Below are positions 8,489 to 17,430 of a stretch of 64,000 nt of DNA, piece after piece. The DNA comes from Sporofaciens musculi (GTDB taxonomy: Bacteria > Bacillota > Clostridia > Lachnospirales > Lachnospiraceae): positions 1,488,501 through 1,552,500 of the forward strand of contig NZ_WUQX01000001.1 of NCBI RefSeq assembly GCF_009830285.1, written 5' to 3'. The notes beneath the pieces were generated by a model. It was not told the DNA's origin. It saw only the letters and a list, made by a program, of their open reading frames with translations, and searched no databases. How positions within the stretch are numbered: position 1 is the stretch's first letter; every line of letters starts with the position of its first letter. A program made the position numbers and the translations under genes.

Positions 8489-10000
8489 ATGAATATCAAG
8501 CGTGCGAAGCAGGAGATAAAGGATTCGATCGAAGCATATTTGCTGAAAAATGAGGACGGAGGCTATAAAATTCCTTCCATCCGGCAGCGGCCTATTCTTC
8601 TGATGGGGCCTCCTGGCATTGGAAAGACCCAGATTATGAGCCAGATTGCCAAGGAATGTAAGATTGGGCTGGTGGCTTATACCATTACCCACCACACCAG
8701 GCAGAGCGCCGTTGGCCTGCCTTTTATCCGTGAGAAAATCTATGGCGGCAGTAGTTATTCGGCCACTGAATATACTATGAGCGAGATTATTGCGTCTGTC
8801 TATGAGAAGATTGAGACAACGGGAATCAAAGAGGGAATCCTGTTTATCGACGAGATTAACTGTGTCTCCGAGACGCTTGCCCCAACTATGCTTCAGTTTC
8901 TTCAATGCAAGACCTTTGGTAACCAGGAGGTGCCTAAGGGGTGGGTCATTGTGGCGGCGGGCAATCCGCCGGAGTATAATAAGTCTGTGCGGGATTTTGA
9001 TATCGTGACCCTTGACAGAATCCGTAAAATCGACGTGGAGGAAAACTATGAGGTATGGAAGGAGTATGCCTATCAGGTGGAAATTCATCCTGCAGTCATG
9101 GCGTACCTTGAGCTTCGGCGGGACTATTTCTACCGGATTGAGACGACTGTGGACGGGAAGGTATTTGCGACTGCCCGCGGCTGGGAGGATTTGTCGGAAT
9201 TCTTAAAAGCCTGTGAGGTCTTGGGTAAACAGGCGGACCGAGAGGTGGTCCATCAGTATATCCAGCACTGGAAGATTGCGAAGGATTTTGCCAATTATCT
9301 GGAATTATATGATAAATATAAACGGGACTACGGGCTTGAACGGATTGTGGAGGGCAAGTACACAAAGGAGACCATAGAGAAGGTTCGATACGCCGCTTTT
9401 GACGAGCGCTTAAGCGTTGTGAGTATGCTGATTGGTAAGCTTGGAGGAATGTTTAAGGATTGGTTTACAGAAGAACGATTTGTGACCTTGCTCTATGAAG
9501 AACTGCTTCGATATAAGGAGTGCATGGACTTAAATCAGGTGCTTGGGGAGGTGTCAGAGAAATACGCTGGGCTTCGGAAAGCCGAGCAGCTTAACAGGAC
9601 GGAGGATGGAATTTGGCGAAAAGTCTTATGTACTCTGGAAGAATATCTTCAGGTTCAGAAAAAGGAATATTTATCAGGGGAGGAAGCATTTGCCCGTACT
9701 AAAGAAATGTTTGGACAGGAGACTGAACTTCGTGAGAAGATGGTAGAAGATACCTTAGGCGCGCTTCAGAGTGCCTTTGATTTTATGGAGGAAGCCTTCG
9801 GGGACAGTCAGGAGATGGTGGCCTTTGTGACGGAATTAAATACAAACTATTACAGCGTTCAATTTTTGAAGGACAATGACTGCGAACGGTACAATCGTTA
9901 TAATAAGAAGCTGTTGTTCGGGGCGCAGCAGGAGGAAATCCTAAAGGAATTGGATGAGGTTGAGCAGGAATTGAATACAGGAATCAAAGAGATGAATTGA
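8489..10000 (+). CDS. MoxR-like AAA+ ATPase
   Basis: A 503-residue AAA+ ATPase of the MoxR/AAA_5 type, acting as an ATP-driven remodelling partner for VWA proteins. Walker A is LLMGPPGIGKTQ (residues ~38-49). Walker B is GILFIDEINCVSE (~118-130). Sensor 1 is WVIVAAGNPPEYN, and an arginine finger region is DIVTLDRIRKI. The C-terminal half is long and helical, with no further domain I recognise. It is preceded by the VWA/metallopeptidase gene and the LRR gene. The architecture resembles RavA-ViaA in principle, but with an added LRR partner. Start ATG follows AAAGGAG. Confidence 0.88.
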   Translation: MNIKRAKQEIKDSIEAYLLKNEDGGYKIPSIRQRPILLMGPPGIGKTQIMSQIAKECKIGLVAYTITHHTRQSAVGLPFIREKIYGGSSYSATEYTMSEIIASVYEKIETTGIKEGILFIDEINCVSETLAPTMLQFLQCKTFGNQEVPKGWVIVAAGNPPEYNKSVRDFDIVTLDRIRKIDVEENYEVWKEYAYQVEIHPAVMAYLELRRDYFYRIETTVDGKVFATARGWEDLSEFLKACEVLGKQADREVVHQYIQHWKIAKDFANYLELYDKYKRDYGLERIVEGKYTKETIEKVRYAAFDERLSVVSMLIGKLGGMFKDWFTEERFVTLLYEELLRYKECMDLNQVLGEVSEKYAGLRKAEQLNRTEDGIWRKVLCTLEEYLQVQKKEYLSGEEAFARTKEMFGQETELREKMVEDTLGALQSAFDFMEEAFGDSQEMVAFVTELNTNYYSVQFLKDNDCERYNRYNKKLLFGAQQEEILKELDEVEQELNTGIKEMN

Positions 10001-10014
10001 AGGAGGAAGAAAAT

Positions 10015-10362
10015 ATGTTATTGGTGCATTATCCGAAGTGCAGCACATGCCAGAAGGCGAAGAAATGGCTTAAGGAAAAGGGGGTAACGTTTGAGGAACG
10101 GGACATTAAGGAGAAGAATCCCACCAAAGAGGAATTAAAGAACTGGCATCAGAAAAGCGGGATGCCTTTGAAGAAGTTTTTTAATACCAGCGGTATGATT
10201 TATCGGGAGATGCAGTTAAAGGACAAGCTTCCCGATATGACTGAGGAGGAGCAGTACGAATTGCTGGCCACGGATGGTATGCTGGTGAAGCGTCCGATTC
10301 TGGTGACAGATAACACAGTGGTCACAGGATTTCGAGAGAAGGAGTGGGAGAAGCTGATATGA
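10015..10362 (+). CDS. ArsC/Spx-family protein (YffB-like)
   Basis: A 115-residue thioredoxin-fold protein of the arsenate reductase/Spx family. The start at 10015 has AAGGAGG at an ideal distance; an in-frame ATG at 9997, inside the previous gene, lacks a site. The N-terminal CSTCQKAKKWL holds a CxxC, as in Spx and YffB. The family's KKFFNTSG and KRPILV motifs follow. The conserved Arg of ArsC catalysis is in the KRPI segment. Position in a housekeeping operon, with no ars genes near, favours a YffB-like or Spx-like role rather than arsenate resistance. Confidence 0.85.
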   Translation: MLLVHYPKCSTCQKAKKWLKEKGVTFEERDIKEKNPTKEELKNWHQKSGMPLKKFFNTSGMIYREMQLKDKLPDMTEEEQYELLATDGMLVKRPILVTDNTVVTGFREKEWEKLI

Positions 10363-11318
10363 GAATGGAGGAGTATGGTAAGATAGACTTACATCTCCAT
10401 CTGGACGGCTCCTTGTCGGCAGAAACGCTTCTTAAGTTGGCGCAAAGAGATGATATAGAGCTTCCGGCGGACACACCGCAGGGGCTTCGTCCCTTTCTTA
10501 CTGTAAAAAGGGATTGTGAGAGCCTTAATGAATATCTGAAATGCTTTGACCTGCCGCTGGCAGTTTTACAGAGCAATAAAAACCTTAGTCTGGCGGCTTA
10601 TGAGCTTGGAATAGAGCTGTCACAAAAAGGTCTTTGCTATGGAGAAATCCGTTTTGCGCCCCAGCTTCACAGGCAGAGAGGGTTGACACAGGCAGAGGCA
10701 GTTAAGGCGGTGCTTTCAGGGCTTCACAGGGCAGTTAAGGAAAGCAACATCCGCCTTAAGGCAATCCTTTGCTGTATGCGGGGAGAGGAGGTTCATGAGG
10801 CCAACATGGAGACTGTGCAGACAGCGGCCCATTTCCTTGGCAAAGGCGTAGTGGCGGTTGACCTGGCAGGCGCGGAAGCCTTGTATCCCACCAGGGATTA
10901 TGAGGAGGAGTTTCGTCTTGCCAGAAGTCTTAAGGTGCCCTTTACCATCCATGCAGGAGAAGCGGACGGGCCGGAGAGTATATGGAAGGCGCTTCACATG
11001 GGCGCCTTAAGGATTGGCCACGGGGTATGCGCGGTCAAGGACCATAGGCTGATGGATGAGCTTGCCAAAAGAGGCTGCGTATTGGAGATGTGTCCTACCA
11101 GCAATTTACAGACAAAGGCGGTCAGGAGTCTTTCGGAGTATCCCCTTCGGGAGTATTTAAACCGCGGGATAAAAGTGACGGTGAACAGCGATAACATGAC
11201 GGTATCAGATACCTGGGTCGGGAAAGAATTTGCATTGCTTTCACAGGAATATGGACTTACAGAGGATGAAGCAAAGAAGCTTTTAGAGAATGCTAAAAAG
11301 GCGGTATTTGAAATGTAA
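10359..11318 (+). CDS. add: Adenosine deaminase
   Basis: Converts adenosine to inosine in purine salvage; cytosolic zinc enzyme of the amidohydrolase superfamily. The start at 10359 overlaps the previous stop (ATGA), indicating translational coupling. Zinc ligands HLHLDGS are at residues 13-19. The catalytic block FTIHAGEADGPE carries a metal His and the catalytic Glu. IGHGV follows, then VTVNSDNMTVS with the metal Asp. The last motif reads SDN rather than the more common TDDP, so the related adenine deaminase or 6-aminodeoxyfutalosine deaminase group is a lesser alternative. Length 319 is normal. Confidence 0.85.
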   Translation: MRMEEYGKIDLHLHLDGSLSAETLLKLAQRDDIELPADTPQGLRPFLTVKRDCESLNEYLKCFDLPLAVLQSNKNLSLAAYELGIELSQKGLCYGEIRFAPQLHRQRGLTQAEAVKAVLSGLHRAVKESNIRLKAILCCMRGEEVHEANMETVQTAAHFLGKGVVAVDLAGAEALYPTRDYEEEFRLARSLKVPFTIHAGEADGPESIWKALHMGALRIGHGVCAVKDHRLMDELAKRGCVLEMCPTSNLQTKAVRSLSEYPLREYLNRGIKVTVNSDNMTVSDTWVGKEFALLSQEYGLTEDEAKKLLENAKKAVFEM

Positions 11319-11364
11319 TACATAGACTTGGAGTATAAAAGGCAGGCGCCAGGAGGTAAGAGTT

Positions 11365-12135
11365 ATGACGATTCAGGAAATGAAACGCAGGAAACAGGAG
11401 TGGGGATATACATATTTTCAGATTGCAGAGTTATCCGGTATCCCTGAGGAAACCGTACAGAAGATATTTGAAGGCAATGGGGGAAATGTAGATTACAGGG
11501 TGTGGAATGAGCTGGAAAATGCTTTTCGGGATAAAATGGTGGTCAAGGAAGCGTCTGCTGCCTATGGGGTGAAGCGTAAGCCAGGCTCATATACCATTGA
11601 GGATTACCGGAGCCTTCCGGACGACGTAAGGGTCGAGCTGATTGACGGATATTTTTATGATATGGCGGCGCCTACCACCTTTCACCAGTTGATGGCTGCA
11701 GAGGTTCATCGGCAGATTGCGAACCATATCATAGAACGTGACGGAACGTGTACGCCTTTTATCTCCCCTGTGGACGTTCAGTTAGACAGCGACGAAAAGA
11801 CCATGCTTCAGCCGGATGTGGTAATTGTCTGTGACCCAAAGAAGATTGTCAGGCAAAATATTATGGGTGCGCCGGATTTTGTGCTGGAGGTGGTTTCTCC
11901 TGGGACCAAGCGGCGGGACTATATCGTCAAGCTGGCCAAATATGAGCAGGCAAAGGTGCGGGAATACTGGATTGTGGACCCCTATACCCAAAAGGCGCTG
12001 GTATATTTTCTGGAGGGTGCGGGGGAGGCTGCCATTTATCCCATTGACGCCCAGATTCCAATCAATATCTTTGGCGGGGAGTTAGTGCTGGATTTTTGGC
12101 GGATTGCCGGATGGGCCAAGCAGAAATGGGATTAG
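11365..12135 (+). CDS. Uma2-family endonuclease with N-terminal helix-turn-helix
   Basis: The C-terminal ~180 residues form a Uma2/DUF820 restriction-endonuclease-like fold: VELIDGYFYDM, HQLMAAEVHRQIANHI, a PDVVIVCDP metal-site Asp and PDFVLEVVSPGTKRRD with the catalytic Glu and following Lys-rich segment. The first ~60 residues (YTYFQIAELSGIPEETVQKIF) look like an XRE-type helix-turn-helix fused in front, which is less usual. Uma2 proteins are common in cyanobacteria and some Firmicutes, but their role is not settled. It sits inside a housekeeping gene run, 46 bp after add. Start follows AGGAGGT. Confidence 0.85.
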   Translation: MTIQEMKRRKQEWGYTYFQIAELSGIPEETVQKIFEGNGGNVDYRVWNELENAFRDKMVVKEASAAYGVKRKPGSYTIEDYRSLPDDVRVELIDGYFYDMAAPTTFHQLMAAEVHRQIANHIIERDGTCTPFISPVDVQLDSDEKTMLQPDVVIVCDPKKIVRQNIMGAPDFVLEVVSPGTKRRDYIVKLAKYEQAKVREYWIVDPYTQKALVYFLEGAGEAAIYPIDAQIPINIFGGELVLDFWRIAGWAKQKWD

Positions 12136-12169
12136 TTTAGATTTTACAAAAGAAAGGGGTTAAGCTTTC

Positions 12170-12748
12170 ATGGGAATCATTGAGCTGTTTTTGATTGCAG
12201 TTGGACTTTCGATGGATGCATTTGCCGTGTCCGTCTGTAAGGGACTGTCAATGAAGAAATGTACATGGAGGAAGGCCTCCCTTGTGGGTGCATATTTTGG
12301 GGTATTCCAGGCAGGGATGCCCCTTGCAGGCTATTTCCTGGGCGTACAGTTTCGGGATGTGATTACGTCCGTTGACCACTGGATTGCATTCGTCCTTTTG
12401 GGGATTATAGGCGGAAATATGGTGCGGGAGGCATTTGCATCAGGGGATTGCTGCCAGGAGGCGGAGGAGGCTTTAGATATAAGAACCATGCTTGGGCTTG
12501 CGGTGGCTACCAGTATTGATGCCCTGGCGGTCGGGGTGACGTTTGCCTTCCTTAAGGTAAATATTGTTCCGGCTGTCTGTTTTATTGGCGTTATAACGTT
12601 TACTTTATCCGTGGCAGGTGTTAAAATAGGCAATATATTTGGGACAAAGTATCAGGCAAAGGCAGAGCTTTTGGGTGGAATTATTTTGATTTTGATGGGG
12701 CTTAAGATTCTGCTTGAGCATCTGGGAATTTTGGAGCTTGCAGGGTGA
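12170..12748 (+). CDS. mntP: Manganese efflux pump MntP
   Basis: A 192-residue integral membrane Mn(II) exporter with six predicted helices. The two internal repeats are clear: [14 protein letters not shown] near residue 13 and [16 protein letters not shown] near residue 110. Each has the conserved Asp that lines the transport path. The region between helices carries a His/Cys-containing loop (DCCQEAEEA). I see no yybP-ykoY manganese riboswitch in the 34 bp upstream, so it is probably read through from the upstream genes. Confidence 0.93.
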   Translation: MGIIELFLIAVGLSMDAFAVSVCKGLSMKKCTWRKASLVGAYFGVFQAGMPLAGYFLGVQFRDVITSVDHWIAFVLLGIIGGNMVREAFASGDCCQEAEEALDIRTMLGLAVATSIDALAVGVTFAFLKVNIVPAVCFIGVITFTLSVAGVKIGNIFGTKYQAKAELLGGIILILMGLKILLEHLGILELAG

Positions 12749-12819
12749 TGCTTCTGCTTTGGTTTGAGGATAAGAGGGCTTGGCAAAAAGAGTTGAGTTT
12801 TTAGGAGAGGAGAAGGGTT

Positions 12820-13773
12820 ATGAGATGGAATCAGTTTCGGCTGACGACGACGACAGAGGCGGAGGATATTGTCAGCAGTATGCTCATGGATTTGGGAATC
12901 CAGGGTGTGCAGATTGAGGACAGGGTGCCTCTGACCAAGGAGGATAAAGAGCAGATGTTTGTGGACATCCTGCCGGACTTGCCGGAGGATGACGGCAAGG
13001 CGTATCTGACATTTTATCTGGGGGAAGAAGATGATAAGGGGAGTATTCTGATGAACGTGCAAAAGGAGCTTCGGGAAATGCGCGCTTATCTGGATGTGGG
13101 CGAGTGTACCATCGAGGAATCCCAGACAGAGGATGTGGACTGGGTGAATAACTGGAAGCAGTATTTTCATCAGTTTTATATTGACGATATCCTTGTCATC
13201 CCCTCATGGGAGAAGGTAGAGGAGAAGGATGAGGATAAACTGGTTATCCATATTGATCCTGGAACAGCCTTCGGTACAGGAACCCATGAGACGACCCAGT
13301 TATGTATCCGTCAGTTGAAAAAATATGTGAAAAAAGATGCCCGTATTCTTGACGTGGGATGCGGAAGCGGGATTCTTGGGATGCTTGCGTTAAAGTTCGG
13401 CGCAGGGTACTCGGTGGGAACGGATTTGGACCCTTGCGCCATTGACGCTACCCATGAGAATATGGAGGTCAACGGCATTTCAAAAGAGCAGTATGAGGTC
13501 ATGATTGGAAATATCATTGATGATACTGCGGTACAGGATGCAGTCGGTTATGAGAAGTATGATATTGTGGCTGCAAATATCCTTGCAGATGTGTTAATTC
13601 CCCTGACTCCTGTGATTGTCCGCCAGATGAAGCAGGGCGGCGTCTATATTACCAGCGGGATTATAGACAATAAGGAGGCGGTTGTGGTTAAGGCTTTAGA
13701 AGCGGCGGGCCTTGAGGTTCTGGAGGTGAACCGTCAAGGGGAATGGGTATCTGTGACAGCGAGGAAGAATTAA
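12820..13773 (+). CDS. prmA: Ribosomal protein L11 methyltransferase
   Basis: Trimethylates ribosomal protein L11. The N-terminal ferredoxin-like L11-recognition domain covers residues ~1-100. The methyltransferase domain has the family signature HIDPGTAFGTGTHETT, motif I ILDVGCGSGILG near residue 180 and VAANILADV (the NxL active-site motif). Length 317 is typical. Its stop codon overlaps the start of the RsmE gene by one base (TAATG). This prmA-rsmE pairing is widespread in Firmicutes, often beside dnaJ, but here no dnaK operon is visible. Confidence 0.95.
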   Translation: MRWNQFRLTTTTEAEDIVSSMLMDLGIQGVQIEDRVPLTKEDKEQMFVDILPDLPEDDGKAYLTFYLGEEDDKGSILMNVQKELREMRAYLDVGECTIEESQTEDVDWVNNWKQYFHQFYIDDILVIPSWEKVEEKDEDKLVIHIDPGTAFGTGTHETTQLCIRQLKKYVKKDARILDVGCGSGILGMLALKFGAGYSVGTDLDPCAIDATHENMEVNGISKEQYEVMIGNIIDDTAVQDAVGYEKYDIVAANILADVLIPLTPVIVRQMKQGGVYITSGIIDNKEAVVVKALEAAGLEVLEVNRQGEWVSVTARKN

Positions 13774-14510
13774 TGCAGCATTTTTTTGTGACGCCTTCCC
13801 AGGTGGAGGGAGACAGGATCGTGATTGAGGGTTCTGATGTGAACCATATGAAGAATGTGCTTCGGATGGGCTGCGGCGAGAAGCTTATGGTAAGCGACGG
13901 CAATAATTTGAAGTATCTGTGTGGGGTAGAGGAATATGAAGGAGGAAAAGCCCTTCTTCGGATTCTGGAAGAAATGGAGTCGGATACAGAATTATCCTCC
14001 AGAATCTATCTGTTTCAGGGACTTCCCAAGCAGGACAAGATGGAGTTGATTGTGCAAAAGGCCGTGGAATTAGGGGCGTACCAGGTAATACCGGTAAGTA
14101 CCAGGCGTTCGGTGGTGAAGCTTGATGAAAAGAAGGCTGCAAAAAAGGTGGAGAGATGGCAGGAGATTGCCAGGAGTGCGGCGAAGCAGGCGGGCAGGGG
14201 CTATATTCCCGAAGTGGGTAAGGTGGTGTCTTATCCGGAGGCTCTTTCCTGGGCAAAGGGGCTGGATGTGCTTCTGATTCCCTATGAGCTTAAAGAAGGT
14301 ATGAAGGAGACAAAGGAAATCATAGCTTCTGTTATGCCAGGACAGTCCGTGGGTATTTTTATCGGGCCGGAGGGAGGCTTTGAGAGGAAGGAAGTGGATT
14401 TGGCTCTTGAATATGGGGCGAAGGCGGTCACTCTGGGGCGGAGAATTTTAAGGACAGAGACGGCGGGACTTGCCATGCTGTCTGTTTTGATGTTTCATTT
14501 GGAGGAATAG
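13773..14510 (+). CDS. rsmE: 16S rRNA (uracil-1498-N3)-methyltransferase RsmE
   Basis: A SPOUT-class enzyme that methylates U1498 of 16S rRNA. The start at 13773 overlaps the prmA stop and is preceded by GAGGAAG; a longer frame from 13743 lies inside prmA and is rejected. The N-terminal PUA-like domain (residues 1-70) contains DVNHMKNVLRM. The knotted SAM-binding region has VGIFIGPEGGFERKEV and VTLGRRILRTETAG, which are diagnostic of RsmE. Length 245 is normal. Confidence 0.95.
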   Translation: MQHFFVTPSQVEGDRIVIEGSDVNHMKNVLRMGCGEKLMVSDGNNLKYLCGVEEYEGGKALLRILEEMESDTELSSRIYLFQGLPKQDKMELIVQKAVELGAYQVIPVSTRRSVVKLDEKKAAKKVERWQEIARSAAKQAGRGYIPEVGKVVSYPEALSWAKGLDVLLIPYELKEGMKETKEIIASVMPGQSVGIFIGPEGGFERKEVDLALEYGAKAVTLGRRILRTETAGLAMLSVLMFHLEE

Positions 14511-14579
14511 ATTTGTGACCTAACACATAGAAAGCACATATTCTGTTAATAAGAAAATAAAAAATCAGGAAGTGAAAGA

Positions 14580-15737
14580 ATGGGAGAAATATATTTAGAC
14601 AACTCCGCAACAACCCGCGCCTATGACTGCGTCGGTGAACTGGTAAAAAAGGTAATGTGTGAAGATTATGGAAATCCATCCTCCATGCATGCCAAAGGCG
14701 TTGCGGCAGAGCAGTATATAAAAGAAGCAAAAGAGACGTTTGCCAAGCTTCTGAAGGTACAGCCAAAGGAAATCGTCTTTACATCCGGCGGAACGGAGAG
14801 CGACAACCTGGCTCTTCGGGGCGTGGCCATGGCGAACCAGCGTGCAGGGAAGCATCTGATTACCACCGCTATCGAGCATCCGGCAATTATTAATACCATG
14901 CGCCATCTGGAGGAGGAGGGCTTTCGTGTGACCTATCTTCCGGTGGACCGTTACGGAAGGGTGAAATTAGATGCGCTTAAAGAGGCATTGTGTGAGGATA
15001 CCATCCTTGTGTCAATTATGTATGTGAACAATGAGGTGGGCTCCGTCCAGCCAATCCAGGAGGCGGCCGGTATTGTTAAGGCATATAACCGGAATATCCT
15101 GTTCCATGTGGACGCGGTGCAGGGCTTCGGCAAGTACCGGATTTACCCGAAGAAGCTTAAGGTAGACCTGTGCTCTATCAGCGGCCACAAGATTCACGGG
15201 CCTAAGGGTACGGGAATCCTATATATAGGTGAAAATGTGAAGATTAAGCCTATTGTATTCGGGGGAGAGCAGCAGAAGAATATTCGCTCAGGTACGGAAA
15301 ATGTTCCTGGTATTGCGGGAATATCCCTTGCGGCGAAGATGATTTACCAGGATTTGGATGTGAAGATCGCGCGGATGAGGAGGCTGAAGCAAAAGTTTAT
15401 CAAGGGCGTCAGCCAGATTGATGATACTACCATTCACGGGCTTTACGATGAAACCAGCGCGCCTCATATTATCAGCGTGGGGTTTGCGGGAATCCGAAGC
15501 GAGGTGCTTTTGCATGCCTTGGAGGAAAAAGGCATCTATGTATCCTCCGGCTCGGCATGCTCGTCGAATCATCCTCAGGTCAGCGGTGTTCTGAAAGGAA
15601 TCGGGGCACGCCAGGAATTCTTAGACGCTACCTTGCGGTTCAGTATGTCAGAATTTACAACGCCAGAGGAGATTGACTATACGTTAGATACCCTCTATAA
15701 TATAGTGCCGAACCTTCGGAAATATACCAGGCGTTAA
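14580..15737 (+). CDS. Cysteine desulfurase (NifS/IscS family)
   Basis: PLP enzyme that releases sulfur from cysteine as a protein persulfide. The N-terminal YLDNSATTRA is typical. The PLP lysine lies in SISGHKIHGPKGTG near residue 200, and the active-site Cys is in SSGSACSSNHP. Length 385 fits the NifS/IscS class rather than SufS. It sits 33 bp before thiI, which strongly suggests it feeds sulfur to 4-thiouridine formation in tRNA, as NifZ does in Bacillus subtilis (inference by analogy). Start follows AGGAAG. Confidence 0.93.
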   Translation: MGEIYLDNSATTRAYDCVGELVKKVMCEDYGNPSSMHAKGVAAEQYIKEAKETFAKLLKVQPKEIVFTSGGTESDNLALRGVAMANQRAGKHLITTAIEHPAIINTMRHLEEEGFRVTYLPVDRYGRVKLDALKEALCEDTILVSIMYVNNEVGSVQPIQEAAGIVKAYNRNILFHVDAVQGFGKYRIYPKKLKVDLCSISGHKIHGPKGTGILYIGENVKIKPIVFGGEQQKNIRSGTENVPGIAGISLAAKMIYQDLDVKIARMRRLKQKFIKGVSQIDDTTIHGLYDETSAPHIISVGFAGIRSEVLLHALEEKGIYVSSGSACSSNHPQVSGVLKGIGARQEFLDATLRFSMSEFTTPEEIDYTLDTLYNIVPNLRKYTRR

Positions 15738-15770
15738 AAAAATCTATGAATAAGAGAGAGAAGATAGAAG

Positions 15771-16952
15771 ATGAGATATCATACTTTTTTAATTAAATAC
15801 GGAGAGATAGGAATCAAAGGAAAGAACCGTTATCTGTTTGAGGATGCGCTCGTCAGACAGGTGCGGTTCGCACTGAAGGACGTGGACGGGCAGTTTGAAG
15901 TCTATAAGTCTCAGGCAAGAATCTATGTGGACTGTGAGGGAGACTATGATTATGAGGATACAATAGAGCACTTAAAAAGGGTGTTCGGTATTGTGGGAAT
16001 CTGTCCGGTTGTCCGCATGGAGGATGCAGGATTTGAACAGTTGAAGAAGGATATAGTCGCATATATGGACGAGGCATATCCAGATAAGCGCCTGACCTTT
16101 AAGGTGGAGGCCAGACGCGCCAGGAAGTCCTACCCTCTGACCTCCATGGAGATTAACTGTGCTCTGGGAGAGGCAATTCTTGACGCATTTCCTGAGACCA
16201 AGGTGGACGTGCACCATCCAGACGTGATGCTGAATGTAGAGGTACGAAACGAGATTTATGTTTATTCTCGGATTATAAAAGGGGCAGGCGGAATGCCCGT
16301 AGGGACCAACGGAAAGGCAATGCTTTTGTTGTCAGGTGGGATTGACAGCCCTGTGGCGGGCTATATGATTTCCAAAAGGGGCGTGGGTATTGAGGCGACT
16401 TATTTCCATGCGCCGCCCTATACCAGTGAGCGGGCCAAGCAGAAGGTCGTGGATTTGGCCAGGATTGTGTCCCGATATGCAGGGCCGATTAAACTTCATG
16501 TGGTAAATTTTACGGATATTCAGTTGTATATTTATGACCAGTGCCCTCATGAAGAACTGACGATTATTATGAGGCGGTATATGATGCGCATTGCAGAGTA
16601 TTTTGCAAAGAAGGATGGGTGCCTTGGGTTGATTACGGGTGAGAGCATCGGCCAGGTGGCGAGCCAGACTATGCAGAGCCTTGCCGCTACCAATGATGTG
16701 TGCACTATGCCGGTGTATAGGCCCGTCATTGGGTTTGACAAGCAGGAGATTGTGAATATTGCGGAAAGAATCGGAACTTATGAGACGTCTATCCAGCCTT
16801 TTGAGGACTGCTGTACCATCTTTGTGGCAAAGCATCCGGTGACAAAGCCTAATGTAGAGGTGATTCGCAGGTCGGAGGAGCATCTGAGTGAGAAGATTGA
16901 TGAATTGATGAAGACGGCCCTTGAGACGGCGGAGATGATTGAGGTGAAATAG
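15771..16952 (+). CDS. thiI: tRNA 4-thiouridine synthase ThiI (rhodanese-less)
   Basis: Adenylates and thiolates U8 of tRNA. Domains in order are an N-terminal ferredoxin-like region, THUMP (~residues 60-165) and the PP-loop ATPase with LLLSGGIDSPVAGYM near residue 185. GESIGQVASQTMQSL and FEDCCTIF are conserved near the end. The C-terminal rhodanese domain of enterobacterial ThiI is absent, as in many Firmicutes that use a dedicated cysteine desulfurase; that enzyme is the preceding gene. It is the last gene of the long rightward run. Confidence 0.95.
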   Translation: MRYHTFLIKYGEIGIKGKNRYLFEDALVRQVRFALKDVDGQFEVYKSQARIYVDCEGDYDYEDTIEHLKRVFGIVGICPVVRMEDAGFEQLKKDIVAYMDEAYPDKRLTFKVEARRARKSYPLTSMEINCALGEAILDAFPETKVDVHHPDVMLNVEVRNEIYVYSRIIKGAGGMPVGTNGKAMLLLSGGIDSPVAGYMISKRGVGIEATYFHAPPYTSERAKQKVVDLARIVSRYAGPIKLHVVNFTDIQLYIYDQCPHEELTIIMRRYMMRIAEYFAKKDGCLGLITGESIGQVASQTMQSLAATNDVCTMPVYRPVIGFDKQEIVNIAERIGTYETSIQPFEDCCTIFVAKHPVTKPNVEVIRRSEEHLSEKIDELMKTALETAEMIEVK

Positions 16953-16980
16953 GGGTAAGCATTACTTTGCTAAATAAAAA

Positions 16981-17007
16981 GGGCAGGGCTTTTTCATAAG
17001 CCTGCCC
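16981..17007 (-). terminator. Rho-independent terminator for the HPr-like gene
   Basis: The stem GGGCAGG/CCTGCCC has an additional GCTT/AAGC extension (one bulge). On the minus strand it is followed by a T-run (the A-rich 16970-16980 on the plus strand). It ends the minus-strand gene at 17047 and may also weaken read-through from thiI. Confidence 0.75.
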
Positions 17008-17046
17008 GCATGTTCCCCAATACCTAAACGGATATCCAGAATACGG

Positions 17047-17283
17047 TTACTCGCAGATATAAGCCTTAAGCGCATCGAGAATCGTATCGATCTCAGCCGT
17101 ATCAGCATGAATATTCAAGTCAATCGGCTTGGAAAGGTCTAAGCTGAAAATTCCCATAATAGACTTGGCGTCAATCACGTACCTTCCGGATACAAGATCG
17201 AAATCATGGTCAAATTTTGTGATATCATTTACAAAAGACTTTACCTTATCAATAGAATTCAAAGAAATCTGAACTGTTTTCAT
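17047..17283 (-). CDS. HPr-like protein lacking the phosphorylatable histidine
   Basis: A 78-residue protein with the HPr fold pattern. The region around Ser46 of HPr is well kept (DAKSIMGIFSLDLSKPIDL). The N-terminal phosphorylation loop that should read like GLHARPA is instead SLNSIDKVK, without His15. It therefore probably cannot carry phosphate for sugar transport. It could act like Crh, a regulatory HPr paralogue phosphorylated on serine that works with CcpA (inference). Start ATG at 17283 follows GGGAGG; the longer frame to 17538 reads through the intergenic repeat and is not real. Confidence 0.75.
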   Translation of the reverse strand: MKTVQISLNSIDKVKSFVNDITKFDHDFDLVSGRYVIDAKSIMGIFSLDLSKPIDLNIHADTAEIDTILDALKAYICE

Positions 17284-17430
17284 TGGACAAAACCTCCCTT
17301 TTATGTTTTCGTGTTCTATACCTATCTTAAGAGGAAGTGATAGAAAAGTCAAGGAACAATTTGCCAAAGATATAAAGTATTCTGTCAGAGGGCTTCTGGC
17401 AGTCTGCATAGAGAGTGTTACCCTGGAGGG

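Noticed and set aside
12136..12169. Manganese riboswitch before mntP
   Set aside because: Only 34 bp separate it from the previous gene; no room for a yybP-ykoY structure.
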